From contig CAPXSA010000010.1 in NCBI GenBank assembly GCA_948735595.1, positions 1-39,058 of the forward strand: a stretch of DNA of 39,058 nt, read 5' to 3'. The position numbers were made by a program, and so were the translations under genes. Each line of letters begins with the position of its first letter. Positions within the stretch are counted from its first letter, which is position 1. Positions 16,831 to 25,265 of the stretch are shown piece by piece. The notes below the pieces were generated by a model that searched no databases, was not told the origin of the DNA, and worked only from the letters and a program-made list of their open reading frames with translations. The DNA is from an uncultured Clostridia bacterium (GTDB taxonomy: Bacteria > Bacillota > Clostridia > TANB77 > CAG-508).

Positions 16831-17530
16831 AATTTAATACCTCCATTAATTGATTTTTATATTTAGGACCAATATAACATTTCAAATTTTCATTATTATT
16901 CAAGAAGATAGCATTATTAATTACATCGACATCTGTTATTTTCTTGGTATTGACAATATAAGATTTATGACATTGAACAAATTGGTTAGGTAATTGTGGA
17001 AGGATTTTCTTAAAAGAACTATAAGTCTCATAATCCCTTGTATCAGTATGAAAGATAACTTTCATACCATCCTTTTGAATATATTGAATGCCATCTTGTT
17101 TAATAATCGTTTTGTTATTATCTAACCTTACAAATTTGGTGTCATCTCCAAACATATCATCCACTAAACGGTCTATTGTATCTAATAATCTTTCTATCGT
17201 AACAGGTTTAGGCAAATAATCAAAAGTTTTATATTTATAAGCAATCAAACCATATTCTAAATGACCTGTAGTAAATATAATATAGACATTCTTATCTTGT
17301 TTTCTAATTAAATTAGCTAAGTCTAATCCTGTAACTTTTGCTTTTAAATCGATATCTAAAACAACAACATTTACAGAATTATGTTTAAGGTAATTAATTA
17401 AATCGCTAGGTTCTGTAGTACTTAACACAATTTGAGCCTCTAAATTTCGGCAAATAAAGGCAGATTCTAAAAGTTTCTCTAATCTATTTAGGGCATTTGC
17501 ATTATCATCACATATTACAAAATCCAACAT
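16787..17530 (-). CDS. agrA: AgrA-like LytTR response regulator
   Basis: Cytoplasmic partner of the AgrC kinase. The receiver domain (about 1-120) has the acidic pair in FVICDDN, the phospho-Asp in VVVLDIDL and the Lys in YLPKP. The LytTR DNA-binding domain (about 140-235) carries FVQCHKSYIVNTKKI. The start is placed at the ATG at 17530 (MLDFVICDDN) with GGAGG 9 bases upstream, rather than the in-frame TTG at 17551. It is the first gene of the agrAC unit and is expected to activate agrBD. Confidence 0.92.
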   Translation of the reverse strand: MLDFVICDDNANALNRLEKLLESAFICRNLEAQIVLSTTEPSDLINYLKHNSVNVVVLDIDLKAKVTGLDLANLIRKQDKNVYIIFTTGHLEYGLIAYKYKTFDYLPKPVTIERLLDTIDRLVDDMFGDDTKFVRLDNNKTIIKQDGIQYIQKDGMKVIFHTDTRDYETYSSFKKILPQLPNQFVQCHKSYIVNTKKITDVDVINNAIFLNNNENLKCYIGPKYKNQLMEVLNYGNLSNYLDSTNNA

Positions 17531-17799
17531 TAATTTTATCCTCCGTATCAATTATATAATTGGATATAATTTGCATAAAAAAATTCGACAAGAAAGAACT
17601 TTATCACCTAAAATTTTCCAATTATATTATAACTATAATCTAAATGAAAAACAATGTCAAGATGTTTTGAAAAAAATATTTTTATGTCGAATAGATAGAG
17701 AAACATGCTGCCATAGAAAACAATTTGAAAGTAAAAAAATGGTAATCAATAAACTACTCATCAAATAGCTTTATTAAGTTAAAAATTAACAAAGTTCTG
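17531..17799. promoter_or_regulatory. Leader and upstream region of agrAC with Spo0A-box heptamers
   Basis: No credible gene is seen. TTCGACA at 17584-17590 (TGTCGAA on the minus strand) lies 54 bases before the agrA start, and another TGTCGAA is at 17685-17691 on the plus strand. The AT-rich stretch around 17550-17570 could hold a minus-strand -10. The agrB upstream region has the same heptamer. Confidence 0.3.
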
Positions 17800-18012
17800 C
17801 TATTGGTATAAATCAAGAATAGAAATTTTTAGAACTTTAGCAAAGCCAGCAACTTCATAATCAGAAATGTAACGTTTACCAGTCTCTAGCTTAGAAATGT
17901 CAGAACGACTAATCTGGTAACCTAATACTTGCATCCTAGCACATAAATCTTCTTGTGTAATATTAGATTTTATACGAATATTTTTAATATTTTTTTCTGT
18001 AATAACTTCCAA
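17800..18012 (-). CDS. Small XRE-family transcriptional regulator (70 aa)
   Basis: A single HTH_3 domain: KNIKNIRIKSNITQEDLCARMQ then ISRSDISKLETGKRYISDYE, the short clostridial XRE type that ends shortly after the last helix (KISILDLYQ). The open frame extends to 18138, but that part overlaps the divergent deacetylase gene and would encode a spurious hydrophobic stretch. The best start is the TTG at 18010-18012 (LEVITEKNIKNIR) with only a weak RBS, GAGAATGGG. Target unknown; it is divergent from pdaA with 46 bases between. Confidence 0.65.
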   Translation of the reverse strand: MEVITEKNIKNIRIKSNITQEDLCARMQVLGYQISRSDISKLETGKRYISDYEVAGFAKVLKISILDLYQ

Positions 18013-18058
18013 CCCATTCTCATAAAATAGAACAAAAACAAATAGAAAGGATGAGTCT

Positions 18059-18886
18059 ATGAAAAAAATAATCCAAGACAATATAAAAATTATCACTGCC
18101 ATAGCAGTCACAGTAGGGCTACTTCTTTTTACCTTCATTGTTGCGCAAACAAATCAACAAAAAGATACAATTACCACTAGTGGAACATCTACTTTAAGTA
18201 ATAAAAAAATAGGATGGGGCATTAAAAGAGAAGACAACCACAAACAACCAGATGTAGGAAGTGTCAATAAAAGAATTATCGAACAATATGATGGAATTTG
18301 CATGGGAAATCCAGAAATGCCATATGTTTATTTGACCTTTGATAATGGTTATGAAGCAGGATACACTGAGAAAATATTAGCAGTATTAAAAGAAAATCAA
18401 GTGCCAGCAGCCTTCTTCATTACAGGTCACTACGTTAACTCACAGCCAGAATTAGTTAAGAAAATGATAGACGAAGGTCATACAGTTGGAAATCATACTG
18501 TTAACCACAAAAGTATGCCAGATATTAGTGATGAGCAAATAAAAACAGAGATGATGGACTTACACAAATCTATTTATGAAAAGTTTGGATATGAAATGAA
18601 ATATACAAGACCGCCAAAGGGAGAGTATAGCGAAAGAACTATTGCCTGTACAAATTCCTTAGGATACAAGACAGTTATGTGGTCTTTTGCTTATGATGAC
18701 TGGGATGAAAACAAACAAGGAAGAGAAGATTATGGAAAAAAGAAAATTATAGATAATGTACATAATGGAGCAGTCCTTTTATTACATGGAACTTCAAAAG
18801 ATAATAGCAATATTTTAGATGAATGTATTAAAGAAATTAAGAAAATGGGTTATGAATTTAGAAGTTTAGACCAATTCCAAAGATAA
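18059..18886 (+). CDS. pdaA: Polysaccharide deacetylase, PdaA-like (spore cortex muramic delta-lactam)
   Basis: Predicted to de-N-acetylate muramic acid in spore peptidoglycan, the step leading to muramic delta-lactam. It has an N-terminal membrane anchor or signal (about 9-28) and a NodB domain. The first motif is LTFDNGYEAGYT: Asn replaces the second Asp of the usual TFDDG, as in Bacillus PdaA. The metal-binding HTVGNHTVNH, RPPKGEYSE and LLLHG motifs follow. The start has AGAAAGGATGAG upstream. It is followed after 27 bases by yqfC, so it probably heads a sporulation unit. Confidence 0.9.
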   Translation: MKKIIQDNIKIITAIAVTVGLLLFTFIVAQTNQQKDTITTSGTSTLSNKKIGWGIKREDNHKQPDVGSVNKRIIEQYDGICMGNPEMPYVYLTFDNGYEAGYTEKILAVLKENQVPAAFFITGHYVNSQPELVKKMIDEGHTVGNHTVNHKSMPDISDEQIKTEMMDLHKSIYEKFGYEMKYTRPPKGEYSERTIACTNSLGYKTVMWSFAYDDWDENKQGREDYGKKKIIDNVHNGAVLLLHGTSKDNSNILDECIKEIKKMGYEFRSLDQFQR

Positions 18887-18913
18887 AAGGAATAGTTAGA
18901 AAGGAAGAGAACA

Positions 18914-19219
18914 ATGAGAGAAAAAAGAACAAAGAGAATACCAAACAAAATTAATCGAATATTAGAAATACCACAAGAAGTATCTTCTCACATTCCAAAA
19001 ATAACCGTGCTTGGTTTTGAGCAGATTATGATAGAAAACTACAAAGCCATTCTAGAGTATCAAGATTTCTATATTCGTCTTAGTACAGAAATAGGAATTT
19101 TGAATATTAACGGATTTAACCTAAATTTAAAAGAGATGACAACAGATGATTTACAGATTAGTGGCAAAATAGATAGCATTGATTTTGAAGCCATTGAAGA
19201 TAATGAAGAAAATATATAA
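18914..19219 (+). CDS. yqfC: Sporulation protein YqfC
   Basis: A short protein (101 aa) of the YqfC family, found only in endospore formers and normally directly followed by yqfD. The pattern of an N-terminal basic region, PQEV, then GFEQIMIENYKAILEYQD and a beta-rich end matches the family. Its biochemical role is not known. The stop codon is the first three bases of a 149-bp inverted repeat that separates it from yqfD. Confidence 0.88.
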   Translation: MREKRTKRIPNKINRILEIPQEVSSHIPKITVLGFEQIMIENYKAILEYQDFYIRLSTEIGILNINGFNLNLKEMTTDDLQISGKIDSIDFEAIEDNEENI

Positions 19220-19365
19220 GTTAATATATTTATAATAACATTTGGTCTTGCGTTCACTTTCTCTTATGTCAAAAGCAAGCTTTTGACAAATAAAAGTTGA
19301 AAGCTCAAGGCGCTCGTAAACTCGCCTTACGCGACCTACATTTATATTATAAATACATTAACTTA
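19217..19365. repeat. 149-bp nested inverted repeat between yqfC and yqfD
   Basis: The terminal 21-base arms (19217-19237, beginning TAAGTTAAT; 19345-19365, ending ATTAACTTA) match with one mismatch. Inside is a long imperfect hairpin whose tip is GTCAAAAGC AA GCTTTTGAC, then a second hairpin AAGGCG/CGCCTT. The size and the terminal repeats suggest a miniature inverted-repeat element or a structured RNA. It is richer in G+C than its surroundings. Confidence 0.7.
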
Positions 19366-19402
19366 AATATTCTACATTATGAGAATGAAAGGGAGAGCAC
19401 AA

Positions 19403-20588
19403 ATGTATTTTAAAATACTAATGGCATATCTATTAGGATATGTCACTATAGAAATAGAAGGATATTATATAGAAAGGTTTATGAATATTTGCAACAATCA
19501 GAAAATTTTTCTATGGAATACGAAAAGACCAAAAACAGCCATTATGAAAGTAAATATATCAATTCAAGACTTTAAAAAGATAAAGCCAATCGCCAAGAAA
19601 ACAAAATGTAAAATCAAAATAGATAGTAAAAAAGGAATGCCATTTTTCTTTCATCGTTATCAAAAAAGAAAGATATTTTTGCTTTTCTTTTTATTAGTCA
19701 TGATAGGAACGATTGCTTTATCTAACTTTATTTGGAATATTGAAATTACAGGAACAGATAAGATAGACCCACAAGAAATTAAACAATTGCTAGAAGAAAA
19801 TGACTTCAAAGTGCGGAACAAGTAAAGCAAAATTAAATACCAAACAAGTCATTGACCAAATACGCTTACAAAGAGCAGATATTGCATGGCTAGGAATTGA
19901 AATTAGTGGGACAAATGCGAAAGTACAAATTGTAGAAGCAAATTTAAAACCAGATATCATTCCAGAAGATGAATATTGTAACTTAGTGGCAACAAAAGAA
20001 GGAATGATTACTAAAGTGTCAGCGCAAAACGGTACTCCCCTAGTAAAAGAAGGGGAGATTGTAAAAAAAGGAAGTGTCTTAGTTGGTGGCTGGTTAGAAG
20101 GGAAATATACAGGAACTCGTTATGTCCATGCAAATGGCGAGGTTCAGGCAAAAGTTTGGTATTCAGAGAAAATACAAATACCACTCAATCAAGAGAAAAA
20201 AGAGATTACAGGAAATGAGGAAAAGAAATATTCCGTAAAGATAAATAATTTTGAAATAAATTTTGCAAAAAAGCTTCCCAAATTTGAAAATTATGATACA
20301 ATAGAGACGACTAAAAAATTAAGATTATTTTCCGATTTCTATTTGCCAATTGAAGTACAAGAAAAAGTGTATCAAGAGTACCAAAAACAGCCAGTTTCCT
20401 ATTCTTTAGAAGAAGCTAAGAAAATGGGAGAAGAGGAGCTGAGTAAAAGGTTAGAAGAGCAAATAGAAAATAAAGAAGCCATATTAGATAAGAAGGTAAC
20501 AGAGGAGCATACAGAGGAATATGTGGAAGTGGAGGTAATCTACGAGGTACTTGAAAACATTGCGACAAAAGAAAAAATTGTGTTTTAA
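19403..20588 (+). CDS. yqfD: Sporulation protein YqfD, interrupted by a +1 frameshift at a CGG codon
   Basis: Membrane protein of the spore-former-specific YqfD family. The ATG at 19403 (AAGGGAGA upstream) starts MYFKILMAYLLGYVTIEIEG; the first frame ends early at a TAA at 19823-19825. The second frame continues at once with GTSKAKLNTKQVIDQIRLQR. Removing the C at 19814 joins them as EENDFKVGTSKAKLNTK, the expected family sequence, for 394 residues in total. One membrane helix lies near residues 95-112, and the C-terminal half is extracellular-type with WLGIEISGTNAKV. The zero-frame codon at the shift is CGG (19814-19816). It may be a true mutation, a sequencing error or programmed recoding. 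Confidence 0.88.
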
Positions 20589-20602
20589 AAAGGAGAAATT
20601 CT

Positions 20603-21847
20603 ATGGAAGAAAGAAGCTTGAGAGTATACCAAGAGAAAACCTTTTTCTCTAAAATTAGCAATACATTAACAAAATTATTAACTCCAACTAAAGTTGGAAT
20701 TAATGGAGTATTAATTTCTATTAAAAGAAATAATGCTTTAAAGAATTTTGAAATATATAAAGAAAATGAAGATATAGAAGACCAAACAAAATTAGAAGCA
20801 ATTACCAAAAAATATGAAGACATCTATGCACTATATCTAGAATCTATTGATAAATATATTATGGATTCTATTTACAAAAAAGTAAAAAATGATACAGCAT
20901 CTGATTTTGAAAAAAATGCTTTATCACAATATTATGCAATTGTACATTTAAAAGAAACAGAGTATTTAGAGTATAAATATAAAAAGCAAATGTATTTATT
21001 AAATTTAGATTATGAAACAGTAGATAATTTAAATAAACTAGCATTATCAGAAAGATATAAATATTTATATAGTACACAAATGGAAAGCTTATATAAAGGC
21101 TTATTAAAACACTACTCTATCAAGCTTGCAGACAACTTAACACCAGGTGCAAAAGATGAAGTTTTTAATAAAATCTTCTTTACTTTAGAAGAGTACATAG
21201 AAAATATTTTACCATTAAAAATGGAACAAGAACCTGAAAATAAAGTATATAAAGAGATTGTAGAAGAATATCAAAGTTTTGAAAAATTCACAGTTGGTAA
21301 ACTAGATCAAAATGATACTATTGAAAAAAATATGATTTTATTAGGTCTAAGCAGAAAGCTATTTACTCATAGTTTACCATTAATTGTTGCAGAACAATGT
21401 TATGAAAAATTATTAAATGATGTGAGAAGTCTTATTGTAGATACAAAGGTAGCTCGTAAACAAGAAAAAGCATATACCCTATTAATTACTTTAATAGAAG
21501 AATACAATGTAAAATTATTAGCTACTAAAATTTATTGGGATAAACCAGCCTTAAGAGAAGAATATAAGGCATTTTGGAAACAATATCAAGAAACCAATAA
21601 GAAAAAAGATGTTAATTACATGGATTATCTTCAAGAAAAACAAGTACTATTCTTACGTAATGATTTAAAGAAATTACGTAGCAATGAAAATAAATACTAT
21701 AAGATTATCCAATTCTATCAAGCAAAACTAGTAGCATTAGGTGCTATGAAAAATGTAAAAAATCATTGTATTTCTAATAGAAACTACAAGCGCCAATTAA
21801 CAAATTCTAAAAGGCAAAGCCTTAAAGAACTTGTGAAATTTGCATAA
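20603..21847 (+). CDS. Unknown helical protein in the yqfD-ybeY interval (414 aa)
   Basis: I do not recognise this protein. It starts at an ATG with AAAGGAGAAA upstream, 14 bases after yqfD, so it is probably translated from the same mRNA. It is almost entirely predicted helix, rich in Lys, Glu, Tyr and Leu, with no signal peptide, membrane segment or metal motif. The C-terminus is basic (NYKRQLTNSKRQSLKELVKF). In many Clostridia this slot between yqfD and ybeY holds phoH and an HD-domain yqfF gene, both absent here. A link to sporulation or RNA metabolism is position-based inference only. Confidence 0.75.
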   Translation: MEERSLRVYQEKTFFSKISNTLTKLLTPTKVGINGVLISIKRNNALKNFEIYKENEDIEDQTKLEAITKKYEDIYALYLESIDKYIMDSIYKKVKNDTASDFEKNALSQYYAIVHLKETEYLEYKYKKQMYLLNLDYETVDNLNKLALSERYKYLYSTQMESLYKGLLKHYSIKLADNLTPGAKDEVFNKIFFTLEEYIENILPLKMEQEPENKVYKEIVEEYQSFEKFTVGKLDQNDTIEKNMILLGLSRKLFTHSLPLIVAEQCYEKLLNDVRSLIVDTKVARKQEKAYTLLITLIEEYNVKLLATKIYWDKPALREEYKAFWKQYQETNKKKDVNYMDYLQEKQVLFLRNDLKKLRSNENKYYKIIQFYQAKLVALGAMKNVKNHCISNRNYKRQLTNSKRQSLKELVKFA

Positions 21848-21852
21848 CTATC

Positions 21853-21896
21853 TTGTAAGGAGTTTTTCATTGCATGAGCAATGAAAATTCCTACAA
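21853..21896 (+). promoter_or_regulatory. Long imperfect hairpin upstream of ybeY
   Basis: The left arm 21853-21873 (TTGTAAGGAGTTTTTCATTGC) without two bulged bases matches the right arm 21878-21896 (ends TTCCTACAA), around ATGA. There is no U tract after it. It may be a processing site or a weak terminator for the unit above. Confidence 0.5.
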
Positions 21897-21950
21897 TAAA
21901 GAAAAAAGCAGCGAATCAAGGAAAACATAATTGTAAGAAGGTAAGTTAAA

Positions 21951-22460
21951 ATGATTAAGATGGCAGAAGTCATATTTCAGGATATTCCAGAAAATAGTGA
22001 ATATCAAGAATTAGCAGAAAAAGTAATACAAAAATGCTTTGAGGTAGAGAACATAAATCCTACCTCTTTCTATATATGTGTTACTTTCACAACACCTGCA
22101 AATATTAGACAAGCTAACAAGCAGTATCGTAACATAGATAAAGAAACAGATGTCTTATCCTTCCCAATGTTTGAGAAAGAAGAACTAGACAAAATAGTAG
22201 AAAACCATATGATAGAAGAATGGAAACAAGATATAGAAAATGAAGCTTTGCAAGAAATTTTAGGTGACATTATCATTTCTATTGAAAGAGTAAAAGAACA
22301 AGCAAAAGAATATGAGCATTCCTTTGAAAGGGAATTAGCATATATGCTAGTACATGGATTTTATCACTTAAGAGGCTATGACCATATGGAAGAAGCTGAA
22401 AAGAAAGTAATGAGAGAAAAAGAAGAAAATGTTTTATCACAGTTAGAAATTATGAGGTAA
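21951..22460 (+). CDS. ybeY: Endoribonuclease YbeY (16S rRNA maturation)
   Basis: YbeY is a single-strand-specific zinc RNase for 16S rRNA 3' end maturation and ribosome quality control. The metal motif HGFYHLRGYDH (H-x3-H-x5-H, about residues 132-142) and the preceding LGDIIISIERVKEQA are characteristic, and the length is normal. AGAAGG lies upstream of the ATG at 21951. The family neighbours dgk and (further on) era are kept. Confidence 0.95.
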   Translation: MIKMAEVIFQDIPENSEYQELAEKVIQKCFEVENINPTSFYICVTFTTPANIRQANKQYRNIDKETDVLSFPMFEKEELDKIVENHMIEEWKQDIENEALQEILGDIIISIERVKEQAKEYEHSFERELAYMLVHGFYHLRGYDHMEEAEKKVMREKEENVLSQLEIMR

Positions 22461-22477
22461 ATAGAAAGGATGAAACA

Positions 22478-23254
22478 ATGAAAAAAGAAGCTGAAAACCA
22501 GCAAGGAAATCCAACAAAAGAAGAGAAGATTAAGAATAAGAATTTTGCAGATGCATGGAAAAATGCTTTTAATGGAATTATTTATGCAGCTACCACACAA
22601 GGCAATATCAAGAAACAATTAATCATTGCAGTTGTTGTAGTTATCATAAGTTTGTTTTTCAACCTTAGTAAAGCAGAATTTCTATGCTTTTTATTTACTA
22701 TAGTTTTAATTCTCTTTGCAGAAATGGTAAATACAGCAATTGAAACAGTAGTAGATCTATATGTAGATGTCTATCATCCAAAAGCTAAAATAGCAAAAGA
22801 TGTAGCAGCAGGAGGAGTAGTTATTACAGCTATTAATGCTATTATTGTAGCCTATTTCTTATTCTTTGATAAAATATCAGACATTGGACTAAACTTTATT
22901 GCTAATGTTACTAGTTCTCCTGTACACCTAGCCTTTTCTGTTATGATAGTTGTTATTATTGCAGTAGTAGCATTAATTGCCTATGCTAGAACCAATAAAC
23001 ATAAGGGATTAAATGAAAAATTTGTACCAAGTGGACATACTACAATAGCATTTGCAGCAACTACGATTATATGGCTTATAACAGACAATGTTGTTATCTT
23101 AATGTTAGCATTAGTCATGGCAATCTTAATAGCAGAAAGCAGAGCAGCAGCTAAAGAACATAAATTATCAGAAATCATTTTTAGTGGATGTTTTGGAACA
23201 GCGATGACATTAATTTTATACGGAATTGCTTATGCAGTAATTCAGCTATTATGA
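22478..23254 (+). CDS. Diacylglycerol/undecaprenol kinase fused to a PAP2 phosphatase domain
   Basis: The N-terminal DgkA-type domain (about 20-130) shows the helices and the active-site segment LFAEMVNTAIETVVDLYVD plus AKIAKDVAAGGVV. In Gram-positives this enzyme phosphorylates undecaprenol. The C-terminal PAP2-like domain (about 145-258) has KFVPSGHTTIAFA and AESRAAAKEH, the phosphatase signature. It has several membrane helices. The fusion would allow phosphorylation and dephosphorylation of the lipid carrier by one protein. It starts 17 bases after ybeY with AGAAAGGATG upstream. Confidence 0.92.
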   Translation: MKKEAENQQGNPTKEEKIKNKNFADAWKNAFNGIIYAATTQGNIKKQLIIAVVVVIISLFFNLSKAEFLCFLFTIVLILFAEMVNTAIETVVDLYVDVYHPKAKIAKDVAAGGVVITAINAIIVAYFLFFDKISDIGLNFIANVTSSPVHLAFSVMIVVIIAVVALIAYARTNKHKGLNEKFVPSGHTTIAFAATTIIWLITDNVVILMLALVMAILIAESRAAAKEHKLSEIIFSGCFGTAMTLILYGIAYAVIQLL

Positions 23255-23309
23255 TGTCAGGTTGGGGACGTTCCTTTTTCTGACAAAAGTGTCAGGTTGG
23301 GGACACACC
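23255..23309. repeat. REP-like repeat, TGTCAGGTTGGGGAC variant
   Basis: It begins on the base after the kinase stop. TGTCAG (23255-23260) pairs with CTGACA (23280-23285), with TTGGGGACGTTCC between. TGTCAGGTTGGGGAC then recurs in direct orientation from 23290. The core and placement match the repeats at 13537 and 25265. Confidence 0.7.
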
Positions 23310-23328
23310 TTAATAAGGAGGAGTTAGA

Positions 23329-24456
23329 ATGAGTGGTGGAAGAAGAATGCAAAAGAAAAAAAGTAGTGGAACAAAAATTTTAGTTGCTATTTTAATTTTT
23401 CTTATTATCATAGCAGGTGCTTTGTTGGCAATGAAGATTATGCAGAATAAAGAGAAGGAAGAAGACATTGGAAAAGCTAATACAACGAAAAATGAAGTAC
23501 AAGAACCAAAGCAAGAAGAAAAGAAAGAGCCAAAAACATTTGCAGGAAATGATAGACCTATTGCTTTTATGATTGATAATAATATTAATGCTATGCCACA
23601 AGCAGGTTTAGAGCAAGCAGATCTGATCTATGAAATTATTGTAGAAGGTGGAGAAACTAGACTCATGATGGTTATGAAAAATCAAAACCTAAAAAAGATT
23701 GGGCCTATTAGAAGTTCTAGACACTATTTCATAGACTATGCAATGGAGAATGATGCTATCTATATACATTATGGACATAGTCCGCAAGCAGGTTCGGATT
23801 TTACCAAGTTTGGGATAGACCATATAGAAGGTGTGTATGACAATGGAAACAATTTTTGGAGAGACACAACTCGTTATGCACCACATAATGCTGTTATTTC
23901 TACAACTAACTTAGAGAAAGTTTTGAAAAGTAAAGGCTTTAGAAGAACTACAACAAAAGGAAATGTATTGAATTATGTAGCAGAGGAAGTTGAATTAGAA
24001 GATAAAAAAGAAGTAGTTAAAACCAATGATACCAACACAACAAGTGAGCCAGTAGAAAAAGTAACGAATCTAGCAAATAGCATAACAATTCCATATTCTG
24101 CTTATAACACAGTAAAATATACCTATAACAAAGATACCAAAACTTATACTAGATATTCTAGAGATACTGTTCAAAAAGATTGGAATACGAATAAAGCAAT
24201 ACAAGTGAAGAATATTATTATTACTAAATGTGAAAATTCTACAATTGATAGTTACGGAAGACAAACGATTGACAATGTTAAAACTTTAGATGGATACTAT
24301 ATTACAAATGGTAAATATATTCCGATTAAATGTGAAAAAACATCAAGAACAGGGCAGACAAAATATAAGGACCTAAAGGGCAATGAAATAGAAGTAAATG
24401 ATGGAAAGACATTTATTCAGATTTGTCCTATTAATAGTAAGATTAGTTTTAAATAA
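23329..24456 (+). CDS. DUF3048 (YerB-like) membrane-anchored protein
   Basis: Function unknown; the family occurs in Firmicutes and is extracytoplasmic. A basic N-terminus is followed by one membrane helix (ILVAILIFLIIIAGALLAM, about 18-36) and a Lys/Glu-rich linker. The DUF3048 domain follows: RPIAFMIDNNINAMPQAGLE, EGGETRLMMV, GPIRSSRHYFIDYA and the C-terminal part ending GKTFIQICP. There is no lipobox Cys, so it is an anchored rather than a lipidated protein. The start has AAGGAGGAG upstream; it lies just behind a repeat and ends at a terminator hairpin. Confidence 0.88.
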   Translation: MSGGRRMQKKKSSGTKILVAILIFLIIIAGALLAMKIMQNKEKEEDIGKANTTKNEVQEPKQEEKKEPKTFAGNDRPIAFMIDNNINAMPQAGLEQADLIYEIIVEGGETRLMMVMKNQNLKKIGPIRSSRHYFIDYAMENDAIYIHYGHSPQAGSDFTKFGIDHIEGVYDNGNNFWRDTTRYAPHNAVISTTNLEKVLKSKGFRRTTTKGNVLNYVAEEVELEDKKEVVKTNDTNTTSEPVEKVTNLANSITIPYSAYNTVKYTYNKDTKTYTRYSRDTVQKDWNTNKAIQVKNIIITKCENSTIDSYGRQTIDNVKTLDGYYITNGKYIPIKCEKTSRTGQTKYKDLKGNEIEVNDGKTFIQICPINSKISFK

Positions 24457-24461
24457 ATTAG

Positions 24462-24499
24462 AGAAGAAATGGCAGTTCAAGTAGAATGCTATTTCTTCT
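24462..24499 (+). terminator. Terminator-like hairpin after the DUF3048 gene
   Basis: AGAAGAAATGGCA (24462-24474) pairs with TGCTATTTCTTCT (24487-24499) with one G-U pair. A mixed T-rich run follows. Confidence 0.65.
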
Positions 24500-24677
24500 T
24501 ATATTCTATACATTCTTAGTACAAAACAAGATTTCAAAACATTTTTTTATTTACATATCAAAAATAAATTTTAATCCATATAAACTTTCTAATGAATTTC
24601 CTTAAATAAGAAATAGTAAATTAAGATGAAACTCTTATCAATAGGGTAGTTTTATAATGCAAAAAAATATAATAATC

Positions 24678-24718
24678 TGTCGAATTCTGTTGTGCAAAAA
24701 CAATCTGTTTGATATAAT
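24678..24718 (+). promoter_or_regulatory. Hydrogenase operon promoter with adjacent Spo0A-box heptamer
   Basis: TTGTGC (24690-24695), a 17-base spacer and a perfect TATAAT (24713-24718). An exact TGTCGAA (24678-24684) sits just before the -35. The rest of the 24500-24677 interval is AT-rich and holds no gene that I can see. Confidence 0.65.
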
Positions 24719-24767
24719 AAACCTAAGTTAAAACCAATACAATATATTAAATATTGGGAGGAAGAAT

Positions 24768-25265
24768 ATGAATGAGAACGAAGAAAAAAATTGTAATTGT
24801 ATGGAAGAAAAATTAAAACAAGAATTACAAGATATCATGCAACCATACACACAAGTAAAAGACAATTTAATTCCTATTTTAAATGAAGTGCAAATGAAGT
24901 ATGGATATATTCCACAAACTGCACAAAAAGAAATTTCTGAATATCTAAATATTCCAATGGCTGAAATCTATGGAGTCATTACTTTTTATTCTCGATTTAC
25001 CCTAAAACCAAAAGGAAAATATGCAATATCAGTATGCTTAGGAACAGCATGCTTTGTAAAAGGCTCTGAAAAACTGATGGAGCGTTTGAAACAGAGATTA
25101 AAAATAGAAGAGGGAGAAACAACTCCAGATGGTAAATTTTCTATTGATAGTACGCGCTGTGTAGGAGCTTGTGGGATAGCGCCAGTATTTACAGTAAATG
25201 GAGAAGTATATGGTAGAGCGACAGTGAAAAAGTTAGATGAGGTACTTGATAAATTGATGAAATAG
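24768..25265 (+). CDS. hydC: NuoE-like [2Fe-2S] subunit of a multimeric [FeFe] hydrogenase (HydC)
   Basis: Thioredoxin-fold [2Fe-2S] protein (165 aa) that passes electrons between the flavin subunit and the hydrogenase. Cluster ligands are CLGTACFVKG and CVGACGIAPVF. The N-terminal segment PILNEVQMKYGYIPQTAQ is the usual NuoE helical part. AUG has TGGGAGGAAG upstream. It is the first gene of hydC-hydB-GNAT-hydA, the usual composition of NAD-dependent, often electron-bifurcating, hydrogenases of Clostridia and Thermotoga. Confidence 0.92.
   Translation: MNENEEKNCNCMEEKLKQELQDIMQPYTQVKDNLIPILNEVQMKYGYIPQTAQKEISEYLNIPMAEIYGVITFYSRFTLKPKGKYAISVCLGTACFVKGSEKLMERLKQRLKIEEGETTPDGKFSIDSTRCVGACGIAPVFTVNGEVYGRATVKKLDEVLDKLMK

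Noticed and set aside
17571..17768. 65-codon open frame upstream of agrA
   Set aside because: No ribosome binding site, lies in the promoter region of the agrAC unit, and no protein-like pattern or known family.
18013..18138. N-terminal extension of the XRE regulator with a hydrophobic stretch
   Set aside because: It overlaps the divergent pdaA start antisense; XRE proteins of this type start close to the HTH.
24689..24703. TTGTGCAAAAACAA as a Rex operator at the hydrogenase promoter
   Set aside because: The half-sites are too close together (14 bp) compared with the roughly 18-bp TTGTTA-N6-TAACAA type sites; only a loose resemblance.
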